Below, one piece after another: positions 25,026 to 33,922 of a DNA stretch of 64,000 nt. Every line of letters begins with the position of its first letter. Position 1 is the first letter of the stretch. The stretch is from DATKUC01 sp964577375 (lineage in GTDB: Bacteria; Spirochaetota; Spirochaetia; DSM-27196; DATKUC01): assembly GCA_964577375.1 (NCBI GenBank), contig CAZNYW010000003.1, positions 65,224-129,223 on the forward strand, read 5' to 3'. The notes under the pieces were generated by a model that saw only the letters and a list, made by a program, of their open reading frames with translations, searched no databases and had not been told where the DNA came from. The position numbers and the translations under genes are program-made.

Positions 25026-26894
25026 TCAAGTTTTCAGTTCGAAGGGGCGATATTCCACCCCGCCGCCTTTGAACCCGACCGAGTTGTAGAACTCGACGAA
25101 AGTGAGCCTCAAGGAGTGAACGAAAGCGGACAGCAGTCCGATCGCCAGATTTACTCCCGACCCAATCAGAAGCACAAGTATCATCGGAAAGATGCCCCAC
25201 CACGCGTCGCCCTTTACCATTACCGACAGGTTGATTACCGTCTCCCCGAGCAGTGCGCCCGAGAGCCCAAGCGCAAACAGACGCAGATAGGAGAGGATGT
25301 AACCGGGAACCGTGGTCGCAAGCTCGTAAAGCTCCCACAGGCCCAAGAGCGGCCGCAGAAAGATCTTCTTTTCCAGACTGTTGAACAACAGCAGCAGCAC
25401 TAGCCCGACTGCAATCATTCCGAAGCCAATCTGCTGCACTGAGGGAATCATTGCTGCGGCGGCGCCGAACGGTATCGGTCCGACTTTGAATGATGGGCCG
25501 AGCGAATGCAGCGCGGCAAGCACGATCCCTACAAGCATCAGTATGATACCTGCAGGTTTCAACGCCGCCGCAGGACCATTTGCCCGCACCTGATTTATCG
25601 CACGCAGCACGTACCCGAACGTTATCTGTACGATGCCGAGGGTAATCGCGAGCATCATCGCGCTATTGACGCTGCCGAACAGCACCGCCTGCGACAGGGC
25701 AGAATGAGGTCCTGCCAGACTTGTGATCTTGATGCCGAAAAGATCGTTCAACAAGAGCCCGAAAACAATTATCGAAACCGAAAGTATCAGCCCGAGATAC
25801 AGCAGCGGCCTCACCGACTTGCGTTTGATCACCGCGAAAGCAATGAGAGCGGCCACCAGCAGCAGAATACCGTAGCCCAGATCTGCAACACAGAGGCCGA
25901 AGAAAATGGTATAAAACGGCGCAAAGAAGGGTGTCGGGTCCAGCTCCCGGTAGTTGGGAATGCTGAATATCCGGAGAATAGGCTCGAACAGCCGGGTATA
26001 TCCGCCGTTGTGAAGCTTAACCGGAACCCTGTCTTCGGGTTCGGGTTCTTCGAGCAGGAATGCCGCCTCTTCATCTGAAAGAAACTCCTCGAGGCGGCTG
26101 CGCTGCCGGGCCGGGATCCACCCCGTGAGAAAGTAGAGATGGCCTTCACCGGCATCGTGAGCACTCGCAACGACCGTCTTGAAGGAGAGCTCGTTCTGCA
26201 GCTCGGCATTACGGGCCTCGAGCGTACCGGTGTACGGAAGCAGAGCGTCGATCTCCGAACGTGCCTCGGCAAGCCCCTCGTCGACCTTTGCCATACGTTC
26301 CCGGACGAGTGTGACGTTACGCTCGGGAAGGCGTTCTTCCGGCACCGAAATCGGGGTTCCCTCTTTGTCGTCCGGACCAACGACCGCGAAGTACGCCGTT
26401 CCTTTGTCTTCAAATAACGGGACGTAGGAGCGGCGCGCATCGCCCTCCATCTCTTCGGCAATATGCGCAGCGGTCGCAAGGGTCGCCGAATGGACCGACA
26501 TTCGGAGCCCGAACTTGTCGAGCCCTTCGATCAGCTCCGGATCGAAGTTGCCCCAGCGTTCGGCGGCGGCAAGCTCCCGCACAAGCTGCGCGCGTTCAGT
26601 TTCGTACCCGTCGATCCGGACACGAAGCAGGTCGATCTTCCGGATCAGATCGTCGGCCTTTCCCGGATATTGTGCCGCCGAAGGCTGCTCCGGAAGCTCG
26701 GCAGCTCGCTGCCGCAGGTAGTTTTGAAGCTGCACGATCCGGCTTATCCTTGCCGCGAGCCGCGAAATATCGGGGTCGTCTTCCACCTGCTGCTGTTCGA
26801 CGTGCACAATTCCGAACTTCTGCAGTTCAGACACGAACTTTTCACGGGTCGCGGGCCGGAACAGCAGCGTCAGCTTGACCATTGGCTCAACCAT
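25026..26894 (-). CDS. atpI: V-type ATPase subunit I (membrane stator, a-subunit homologue)
   Basis: A 622-residue stator protein that forms the ion half-channels against the K ring. The N-terminal 300 residues are soluble with long charged coiled-coil stretches; the C-terminal half has about seven or eight transmembrane helices. TPFFAPFYTIFFGLCVADLGYG marks the junction and LSYLRLFALGLSGALLG carries the conserved Arg that faces the rotor carboxylate. The ATG at 26894 has GAGGAG 7 bases upstream and overlaps the end of atpD by 8 bases. Confidence 0.95.
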   Translation of the reverse strand: MVEPMVKLTLLFRPATREKFVSELQKFGIVHVEQQQVEDDPDISRLAARISRIVQLQNYLRQRAAELPEQPSAAQYPGKADDLIRKIDLLRVRIDGYETERAQLVRELAAAERWGNFDPELIEGLDKFGLRMSVHSATLATAAHIAEEMEGDARRSYVPLFEDKGTAYFAVVGPDDKEGTPISVPEERLPERNVTLVRERMAKVDEGLAEARSEIDALLPYTGTLEARNAELQNELSFKTVVASAHDAGEGHLYFLTGWIPARQRSRLEEFLSDEEAAFLLEEPEPEDRVPVKLHNGGYTRLFEPILRIFSIPNYRELDPTPFFAPFYTIFFGLCVADLGYGILLLVAALIAFAVIKRKSVRPLLYLGLILSVSIIVFGLLLNDLFGIKITSLAGPHSALSQAVLFGSVNSAMMLAITLGIVQITFGYVLRAINQVRANGPAAALKPAGIILMLVGIVLAALHSLGPSFKVGPIPFGAAAAMIPSVQQIGFGMIAVGLVLLLLFNSLEKKIFLRPLLGLWELYELATTVPGYILSYLRLFALGLSGALLGETVINLSVMVKGDAWWGIFPMILVLLIGSGVNLAIGLLSAFVHSLRLTFVEFYNSVGFKGGGVEYRPFELKT

Positions 26895-27504
26895 CGGCTA
26901 ACTCCTCTTCAAGTTCCTGTGCTTCCGCGCGTTGCTTTGTGATCTTTTGAACAGCGGTATCGAGATTTGCGACATCCTCCAGGTATCGTTTGATACGGCT
27001 GATTGCTTCGCCGTAAGCGGGAATCTGCACCTTCTCGTAAAGATTTACCTTTTGCGTTGTCTTGCGTCGCGCCGATTGAATGACCTCGATTCCTTTGGAG
27101 ACCACTTCCATTCGTGTCAGCATTGTCGTCAAGTCGCGGAGAATAATGACTCCTGTGGAAACCCACAGCGGCCGGTGGAAACGGGAAAAATCGCGAAGGT
27201 TGAAGTCGATTCTCTCGATGTCGGGAACTTCTACGCCGGCAATTCTGCTCCGCTTTATGAGTATCTCTTTCAGCTCGTAAATATGCGATGGGAACTCCGC
27301 CCAGAGCCGGATATCGCCGCGAAGCTGCGAGAGCTTTTTCTCGTACTCGGCCTCGAGCCGCGCATATTCGTCTTTCTGCCTTTTCTCAGTGACACGGAGC
27401 GCCGCTTCCTTGCTCTTGAGAATAGGAAGCGCAGATTCGCGGATCTTCAGCTGGCGCTGAAGCATCTGCATGGACACTTTGTTGAATTGATATTTCAACT
27501 CCAT
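26887..27504 (-). CDS. atpD: V-type ATPase subunit D (central shaft)
   Basis: Rotor stalk protein turned inside the A3B3 head, 205 residues, mostly two long helices forming an antiparallel coiled coil (KVSMQMLQRQLKIRESALPILKSKEAAL near the start; the C-terminal helix ends in repeated Glu/Leu). The family motif of N-terminal L..R.K.L..K.A.L is met. It starts 3 bases after the atpB stop and ends within atpI. Confidence 0.92.
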   Translation of the reverse strand: MELKYQFNKVSMQMLQRQLKIRESALPILKSKEAALRVTEKRQKDEYARLEAEYEKKLSQLRGDIRLWAEFPSHIYELKEILIKRSRIAGVEVPDIERIDFNLRDFSRFHRPLWVSTGVIILRDLTTMLTRMEVVSKGIEVIQSARRKTTQKVNLYEKVQIPAYGEAISRIKRYLEDVANLDTAVQKITKQRAEAQELEEELADG

Positions 27505-27507
27505 GGC

Positions 27508-28839
27508 TCACGCCTCACTGCCCTTCCAGTATTTCTCGAGAATCGACTCCTTGATGCCGATTTCGGAACGATGGAAGTATGTGCCAAGGAGATCCCAGGC
27601 CGCATCGAGCATCTGCTCGATCTGCAGATTAACGTCGATAGCAAGAAGCCTCGTCGAGTAATCGGAGGCGAACTTGATTGCGCGGGTATCGTAGTCGGTA
27701 AGCTCGAAGCCGTTGTCTCGCTTCGTCCGGGCGTTCGCCGCATCTGAATAGAGGCGCACCGCAGCGTTCATCACCTGCGGATGGTCTTCGCGGGTCTTCT
27801 TGCCGATCACAAGCTGCTTCAACCGCGACAGAGACCGAAACGGATCGACGATGACCTTGTTGATGTCACTGTCCTTGCGAAGGAACAGCTGTCCTTCCGT
27901 GATATAGCCGGTGTTGTCGGGAACCGCATGGGTGATGTCGCCGCCGGAAAGAGTCGTCACCGCGATGATGGTGATCGCGCCACCGCCGGGAAACTGTGCG
28001 GCCTTCTCGTAGATTTTCGCGAGGTCGGAATAGAGCGAACCCGGCATCGAGTCTTTCGACGGTATGCGATCCATCTTGTTGGCGACGATGGCGAGCGCGT
28101 CGGCGAAGAGCGACATGTCGGTGAGAAGCACCAGAACATTCTGGTTGTGATCCACCGCAAAGTACTCTGCGGCGGTTAGCGCCATATCCGGTATGAGCAG
28201 CCGTTCGACCGCTGAGTCGTCGGTGGTGTTGACGTAGCTGATAATCTTGTCGAGCGACCCGGCATTGTCGAACAGCTCACGGTAGTAGAGATAGTCGTCG
28301 TTCGACATGCCCATACCGCCGAGAATGATCTTGTCTGCCTGTGCACGAAGAGCGACGTCGGCCATCACCTGGTTGTAGGGCTGGTCGGGGTCGGCGAAGA
28401 ACGGAATCTTCTGACCGGTAACGATCGTGTTATTCAGATCGATCCCCGCAATGCCTGTCGCGATGAGTTCCGACGGCTGGCGTCTCCGCACCGGGTTGAG
28501 CGATGGACCACCGATCTCGCGCTCCTCACCTTCGACCGGGGCACCGCCGTCGATCGGATCGCCGTATGCATTGAAGAAGCGGCCGGCCATTTGCGGAGAA
28601 ACGCGGATCATCGGCGGTTTTCCGGTGAAAACGACCTCCGCATTGGTGCTGATGCCTTCGGTGCCTTCGAAAACCTGCAACGTCACCTCATCGCCGTTAA
28701 TCTGCAGCACCTGCGCGTGTCGTCCTGCGACGTAGGCAAGTTCTTCGTTGGATACGTCGGTCGCGTGGAGTGAGCAGGTCGCCTTGGTAAGCTTTGATAT
28801 CTTGGTGTAGACCCGCTGAAAAGCGCTGGTTTCTCTCAT
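27508..28839 (-). CDS. atpB: V-type ATPase subunit B (non-catalytic)
   Basis: Regulatory head subunit of 443 residues. It has the alpha/beta ATPase fold with the B-type pattern GIAGIDLNNTIVTGQKIPFF and PGSLYSDLAKIYEKAAQ, and lacks a functional Walker A lysine, as expected for subunit B. ITIIAVTTLSGGDITHAVPDNTGYI is typical. Its ATG has GAGGAGG upstream, and it overlaps the end of atpA by 4 bases. Confidence 0.96.
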   Translation of the reverse strand: MRETSAFQRVYTKISKLTKATCSLHATDVSNEELAYVAGRHAQVLQINGDEVTLQVFEGTEGISTNAEVVFTGKPPMIRVSPQMAGRFFNAYGDPIDGGAPVEGEEREIGGPSLNPVRRRQPSELIATGIAGIDLNNTIVTGQKIPFFADPDQPYNQVMADVALRAQADKIILGGMGMSNDDYLYYRELFDNAGSLDKIISYVNTTDDSAVERLLIPDMALTAAEYFAVDHNQNVLVLLTDMSLFADALAIVANKMDRIPSKDSMPGSLYSDLAKIYEKAAQFPGGGAITIIAVTTLSGGDITHAVPDNTGYITEGQLFLRKDSDINKVIVDPFRSLSRLKQLVIGKKTREDHPQVMNAAVRLYSDAANARTKRDNGFELTDYDTRAIKFASDYSTRLLAIDVNLQIEQMLDAAWDLLGTYFHRSEIGIKESILEKYWKGSEA

Positions 28840-30605
28840 TTTGCAGCCTCCTCAGCCACAGCCCGCTCCTTGATGATCGCCAGGAGCTCATTCTCGTGGC
28901 GCTTGAAATCGTCGGACTGAAACTCGCTGTAATTCATCTGCCTGAAGGAGTTGATGATTCGTTTGAAGTACGCGCCCACCTGCTCGAAACTGTCGAAATT
29001 GTATTCCTGCGAGCACATGTCGAGCACCCGGTCGAGCATGTATTTCTGCCGTTCGAACGGTGTCACCGAATCGACCGGGTCGAACGCGTCCTGCTGCATG
29101 AGTACGAAATCGATGGTTTCCGATTTCCAGAATGTTGTGTGATAGTCGACCGGCACCCCGTCGTCGCCGAGGATATTGATCTGGTCGTCGGCTTCCTTGC
29201 CTCGCTGCGTCCAGTTCTTTGCCTCGAGGACCTTTTCAACCCAGTCGGGATCGAGCTTCTCGGCAAGATATTTCTCGATTTCGGGGTACTCGAGATACTT
29301 CGAGTAACTGTCGATCGGGTCAACTGCCGGGTACCTTTTCGAATCGGCACGTGCCTGGGACAACGCGTAAAAACAACGCGCCGACTTCTTGGTCGATTCG
29401 GTCACCGGTTCCTTGAGGTTGCCGCCGGCCGGAGAGACCGTACCGATGAATGTCACCGATCCGGTTTTTCCGTTGTTCAAGCGAACGATGCCTGCGCGCG
29501 AGTAGAAGGAGGCTATGATTGCCGGAAGGTCCATCGGAAACGCGTCGGGACCCGGCAGCTCCTCGAGCCTGTTCGACATCTCGCGCAGGGCCTGGGCCCA
29601 CCGCGAAGTCGAATCAGCGAGCATAAGAACCCGCAGCCCCATGAGTCGGTAGTACTCCGCAATTGTCATCGATGTATAGACGGACGCCTCACGGGCAGCT
29701 ACGGGCATGTTTGACGTGTTGCAGATGATGGTGGTGCGTTCCATCAGTTTTCGGCCGGTACGCGGATCGATCAGCTCGGGAAACTCGGTGAAGAGCTCGA
29801 CGACCTCGTTTGCGCGTTCGCCGCAGGCGGCCATGATAATGATGTCGGCTTCCGCGTTTTTCGAAACTGCATGTTGAAGGACGGTCTTGCCGCAGCCGAA
29901 CGGCCCCGGGATAAATCCCGTTCCGCCTTCGGCGATCGGGTTGAATGTATCGATAACGCGCACGCCGGTCTCGAGCACGCGATAGGGCCGCGGCTTCTCC
30001 CTGTACGCGGTTATGGCCCGCTTCACCGGCCATCGCTGCATCATCGTCACCTCGACCGACTTGTCGTCGCCGTTCTTGAGTACGGCGATGACATCCGCGA
30101 CTCGGCGGGGACCGGGAGGCTCGATCGAAACGATTGTCCATACCCCTTCGAGATCGAACGGAACCATGATCTTATGGTTCAGCCAGTTCTCCTGCACTTC
30201 CCCGAGCCAGTCCGCAGCGCGGACGGTATCGCCGACGTGACCGTAGGGGATAAAGTCGTAGCTCTGATCCCGGTCGAGCGGTTCCACGTACTCCCCGCGC
30301 TTGAGGAAAAGTCCCACCTTCTTCTCGAGATCTCCCTGCAATCCGTCGTAGATCCGGGAAAGAATTCCGGGGCCCAGTTCGACCTCGAGCATTCGCCCGG
30401 TGAACTCGACCTCGGCGCCGATCTTCAATCCGCGGGTTGTTTCGAACACCTGCGCGAACGCGCGGTCGCCGTTGACCCGGATGACCTCGCTCATGAGATT
30501 ATCGCCTTTGGTGCTGACATAGCAGATTTCGTTCTGTGAAACCGGCCCATCGACGCGTATAGTCAAGAGATTACTGTTGATCCCTACTACTCTTCCTGCC
30601 GTCAT
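28836..30605 (-). CDS. atpA: V-type ATPase subunit A (catalytic)
   Basis: ATP-hydrolysing or -synthesising head subunit of 589 residues. Walker A is GPFGCGKTV near residue 235, with the A-specific insert before it; ALREMSNRLEELPGPDAFPMDLPA and the DSTSRWAQALRE segment are diagnostic. The start at 30605 gives MTAGRVVGINSNLLTIRV, the usual N-terminus, and overlaps the DUF2764 gene by 35 bases. Whether the enzyme pumps or makes ATP cannot be read from sequence. Confidence 0.97.
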   Translation of the reverse strand: MTAGRVVGINSNLLTIRVDGPVSQNEICYVSTKGDNLMSEVIRVNGDRAFAQVFETTRGLKIGAEVEFTGRMLEVELGPGILSRIYDGLQGDLEKKVGLFLKRGEYVEPLDRDQSYDFIPYGHVGDTVRAADWLGEVQENWLNHKIMVPFDLEGVWTIVSIEPPGPRRVADVIAVLKNGDDKSVEVTMMQRWPVKRAITAYREKPRPYRVLETGVRVIDTFNPIAEGGTGFIPGPFGCGKTVLQHAVSKNAEADIIIMAACGERANEVVELFTEFPELIDPRTGRKLMERTTIICNTSNMPVAAREASVYTSMTIAEYYRLMGLRVLMLADSTSRWAQALREMSNRLEELPGPDAFPMDLPAIIASFYSRAGIVRLNNGKTGSVTFIGTVSPAGGNLKEPVTESTKKSARCFYALSQARADSKRYPAVDPIDSYSKYLEYPEIEKYLAEKLDPDWVEKVLEAKNWTQRGKEADDQINILGDDGVPVDYHTTFWKSETIDFVLMQQDAFDPVDSVTPFERQKYMLDRVLDMCSQEYNFDSFEQVGAYFKRIINSFRQMNYSEFQSDDFKRHENELLAIIKERAVAEEAAK

Positions 30606-31440
30606 CTTCTTTGTCTCCGATGTGTGAAAACTCGAGGGAGAACCGCACACTCCGGCGTACCGCATTGAGGAGCTCGCCGAAAAGCTCGTCGCCCTTTTCT
30701 TCGTTCAGTGTCTGCCATCGTTCCACGGATTGGTACTTGACGACATAACTGAGAATGAAATCTATAGAGAAGAACTGCGACCCCACTCTCTCGTCGAGCC
30801 AGTTCCAGCGGATGCGTGCCATTGTCTCTTCATGCGCAGTGAGATCGGTCGTCTGGAATACTCGAACCAACTCCTCTACGAAGGGAAACTCGGCGGCAAG
30901 CCCGAAGTCGGGCGGATTCGCCGTCATAATCGCGTCGTACGCGTCACCGCGAGGAATCAATCGCTCTCGATACGGAAAACCCTGGCTCTCACGGCTGAGC
31001 GCGATCGTCAGGTTCCGGAAATCAAGCTCGCGCCTGAAGTAGTCCCGGACAAACTCCGACTCTATGTTCCCGAGCATGTCATAGAAAAGAATGGAAAGCT
31101 CATCAATGAGGGGAAGATCCGGGTATGCGCGCGCGTTGCTGCGCAGGAGCTCGAAAAACTCGTTCAGGAAAGGCAGCACGTCGCCACCTGTCTGGGCCGC
31201 TTCCATCAGGGTATCCCGATCGTAGCAGGAGGGGGTGACGAAGCTGTCTTCCGCATTGTGGTAAGAGATGGCATTTCGCATGTCGTGCATGAGGAAAAGC
31301 TGCCGCAGCGCGACCCGGTCATCGGGTTGGAGATTGGATTCCAGGTAGTCGATCAGCTCTTGCAGCGTTTCCCGCGGTACGTCCTGGCCCCACTTCACAT
31401 CTGCGAGACTGGCGGCCAGAAAGTAGTAATTGTGTCTCAC
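30571..31440 (-). CDS. DUF2764 family protein of V-ATPase operons
   Basis: A 289-residue helical protein starting MRHNYYFLAASLADV, the hallmark of DUF2764, found between the E and A genes in V-ATPase operons of Borrelia, Treponema and some Chlamydiae/Bacteroidetes. It occupies the place where subunit C (the adapter between rotor ring and shaft) is encoded in other bacteria, and no other C gene is present, so it may be a diverged C-type adapter; that is inference. It overlaps both neighbours (4 bases with atpE, 35 with atpA). Confidence 0.88.
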   Translation of the reverse strand: MRHNYYFLAASLADVKWGQDVPRETLQELIDYLESNLQPDDRVALRQLFLMHDMRNAISYHNAEDSFVTPSCYDRDTLMEAAQTGGDVLPFLNEFFELLRSNARAYPDLPLIDELSILFYDMLGNIESEFVRDYFRRELDFRNLTIALSRESQGFPYRERLIPRGDAYDAIMTANPPDFGLAAEFPFVEELVRVFQTTDLTAHEETMARIRWNWLDERVGSQFFSIDFILSYVVKYQSVERWQTLNEEKGDELFGELLNAVRRSVRFSLEFSHIGDKEDDGRKSSRDQQ

Positions 31441-32093
31441 CTACCCTGCCCTGCCTGCCGGTTGTTCGAATCGGCGACCTTTTCCGTATTGGACGGAAAC
31501 AGCGCCTCGCGGGTACGCTGTCGGAGAAAACCCTGAAAGAAGGAGACAAAGTCCTCCTCCTGGAACGAGATGCGGTAGCTGCCGTCTTTCGGGCGAATCC
31601 GAAAGCCGGTTTTGACCTCGTCGCTGTAGGTCAGATCCAGTCCCCTATCGAGCATGTCCTTCGCTTTAGCAGCGAAGTGATTCGTCATAGCTTCCCGGCG
31701 TTCGGGGGGAAGAACCACCGAGATGTCCACGCTGGTTTCGCCAACGTTCCATTTCTCCACGATGTCACGAATGAGCTTCTGTATGAACGCTTCATCCGAC
31801 AGGCCGGCCTTGACGCCCGCGGGAAGCGTATTGTCCACAAGACACTCGGTAACACGGTTTTCCAGCTGGGCGAGAGCCTGCTCGCCTGCGAGCTTCAGTT
31901 CGGCGGATAGTCGCGCCCTTGACTGCTCAGCCTCGCTTTTTGCCGTTTCAACGATTTCCGAGGCTTTCTTATGCGCTTCGGCCAGTATTCGGTCGGCTTC
32001 TTTGCGCGCGTTTTCGAGCAGTTCTTCTTCCTGCTCTTTCGCTTTGGCAACGCCTTCCTCGTAGATCTTCGTTGTGAGGTCTTCCAACTTCAT
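31437..32093 (-). CDS. atpE: V-type ATPase subunit E (peripheral stalk)
   Basis: First gene of the V-ATPase operon. The 218-residue protein has a long N-terminal charged helix (about residues 1-95, Glu/Lys/Ala-rich, coiled-coil type) and a globular C-terminal domain that contacts the head. No separate subunit G/H gene is seen nearby. GGAGGG precedes the ATG, and the stop overlaps the DUF2764 start by 4 bases. Confidence 0.88.
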   Translation of the reverse strand: MKLEDLTTKIYEEGVAKAKEQEEELLENARKEADRILAEAHKKASEIVETAKSEAEQSRARLSAELKLAGEQALAQLENRVTECLVDNTLPAGVKAGLSDEAFIQKLIRDIVEKWNVGETSVDISVVLPPERREAMTNHFAAKAKDMLDRGLDLTYSDEVKTGFRIRPKDGSYRISFQEEDFVSFFQGFLRQRTREALFPSNTEKVADSNNRQAGQGR

Positions 32094-32618
32094 GATGTTA
32101 CTTGCCCTCCGCCCTTCCTGGTACGGTCATGGATTGAATCCAACCGCAGGAAGCAGGCTCCTCGTAGTGTAGGGGCATAACCACCCATACAGAACAGTTG
32201 ATGTGCTTGTTTTCCGTAGTCGAGTCAGCAGCCACAGACAGGTCCCGTGCGTGCGGTCCTTTCGCGGGACCGGACGCCAACCGTTACAGATCGGCGTATT
32301 TGACGCTCGGAGCGGATTAGATGGGAATCCCGCCCGATTCAGCCCACGGTTCAGTCCAAATTTACCGAGCGGTTTTCCCGGAATGGTATCCACACGTATG
32401 TTCGATTGCATCAGCAAACAGCAGCGAGCCGCATTTCATCGGATCTGCTTGTGTTTCCCGGTGACAAACATATCCATGCGTTCAAGTTACGGGAATAGAC
32501 CATAAGGGTTATTCTTCGGAAAATTATCGAACTGAAACATGGTCTCTTTCGACGCCGCTGATACACCCGCACCACAGGCATGCTTGCCATGGATTGTGTG
32601 CGCAGATAGTATGTCTCC
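32094..32618. other. 525-base divergent intergenic region without a recognised gene
   Basis: The gap separates the V-ATPase operon (minus) from serS (plus) and should hold both promoters, but no convincing -35/-10 pair was found. Short open frames of 60-100 codons exist on both strands, none with a ribosome site or recognisable protein. Two hairpins are visible: GCTCCT/AGGGGC at about 32157-32176 and GGTCCCG/CGGGACC at about 32241-32271. It could hold a small RNA or a decayed mobile element; nothing firm can be said. Confidence 0.4.
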
Positions 32619-33908
32619 ATGCTCGACCTCAAGTATATCCGCGACCATCTTGCCGACGTCAAGGCAAACATCGCGAACCGTTTCGTCCAGGCGGATGCGG
32701 ATCTCGTTGTCCGGCTCTACGATGAGCGCAACAACCTCATTCAGGAGATCGAATCACTCCGCAAGCGTCGCAATGAGAACGCTGCACGGATGAAGGGAAA
32801 GCCCTCTCCGGAGGAGCGCGCACCGCTCATCGAGGAGGGAAAGAGCATCAAAGAGCAGCTCCCCGTGCGGGAGGAGCGTCTCAAGAACGTCGAGGCAGAG
32901 CTGCTCGAAGAGGCACAGAAGATTCCGAACATGGCGCACCCGCAGGCACCGCTCGGTAAAGAAGAGAAGGACAATCTGGAAGTGCGCCGGTGGGGAACCG
33001 TCCCAACCTTCAGTTTTGCCCCGAAGGACCACGTCGAACTCGGGCAGGAGCTCGATCTCATAGATTTCGATACCGCCACCCGGGTATCGGGAACCAAATT
33101 CTACTATCTCAAAAACCAGGCGGTGATGCTCGACCTGGCGCTGGCCCGATATGCCCTCGACACGGTGGTTTCCAGGGGCTTCATGCCTACGATAACTCCC
33201 GACATAGCGCGCGAGGAGACGGTTGCCGGAATCGGCTTCCAACCGCGCGGAGAGGAAAGTAACATCTACACGATCGAGGGTACCGGCACCTGCCTCATCG
33301 GCACAGCCGAAATCACCCTCGGCGGATACCATGCGGACCAGATCCTCGAGAGCGCACAGCTTCCCATCCGTCTCGCCGGTCTCTCCCACTGCTTCAGACG
33401 GGAGGCGGGGGCCGCGGGTCAGTTTTCCAAGGGTCTCTACCGTGTCCACCAGTTCACCAAGGTGGAGATGTTCGTCTACTGCAGGCCGGAGGACTCCGAT
33501 TCGATCCACGATGAGCTGCTCCTTATCGAGGAGCAGATATTTCAGGGGCTGGGTGTCCCCTACCGGGTTGTCGATACCTGCACGGGTGATCTCGGCGGAC
33601 CGGCATACCGCAAGTTCGATATAGAGGCCTGGATGCCGGGCCGCGGTCCCGGCGGCGACTGGGGAGAGGTCACGAGCACCTCGAATTGCACCGATTATCA
33701 GGCGAGAAGGCTGGGTGTTCGCTTCAGGGAGAACGGACAGACGAAGCTCGTCCATATGCTGAACGGCACGGCATGCGCAACCTCGCGCGCCATGATCGTG
33801 GTGCTCGAGAACTTCCAGCAGCCTGACGGTTCGATCCGGATTCCGGACGCCCTCGTGCCCTATACCGGTTTCGAGGTGATTCCGCCTCGCGCGGGATTCC
33901 GCTCCTGA
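32619..33908 (+). CDS. serS: Seryl-tRNA synthetase
   Basis: Charges tRNA-Ser. The 429-residue class II enzyme has the N-terminal coiled-coil tRNA-binding arm (about residues 25-105) and catalytic motifs 2 (LAGLSHCFRREAGAAG) and 3 (LNGTACATSRAMIVVLEN). Length is normal. The ribosome site is poor. The stop is immediately followed by the ribosome site of the NeuB-family gene, so the two are probably co-transcribed. Confidence 0.97.
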   Translation: MLDLKYIRDHLADVKANIANRFVQADADLVVRLYDERNNLIQEIESLRKRRNENAARMKGKPSPEERAPLIEEGKSIKEQLPVREERLKNVEAELLEEAQKIPNMAHPQAPLGKEEKDNLEVRRWGTVPTFSFAPKDHVELGQELDLIDFDTATRVSGTKFYYLKNQAVMLDLALARYALDTVVSRGFMPTITPDIAREETVAGIGFQPRGEESNIYTIEGTGTCLIGTAEITLGGYHADQILESAQLPIRLAGLSHCFRREAGAAGQFSKGLYRVHQFTKVEMFVYCRPEDSDSIHDELLLIEEQIFQGLGVPYRVVDTCTGDLGGPAYRKFDIEAWMPGRGPGGDWGEVTSTSNCTDYQARRLGVRFRENGQTKLVHMLNGTACATSRAMIVVLENFQQPDGSIRIPDALVPYTGFEVIPPRAGFRS

Positions 33909-33922
33909 GAGGAGGCCGACCC

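Noticed and set aside
32127..32505. Short proteins or a decayed IS200/IS605 element in the V-ATPase/serS gap
   Set aside because: The small open frames have no ribosome sites and no recognisable transposase motif; the hairpins alone are not enough to call a mobile element.
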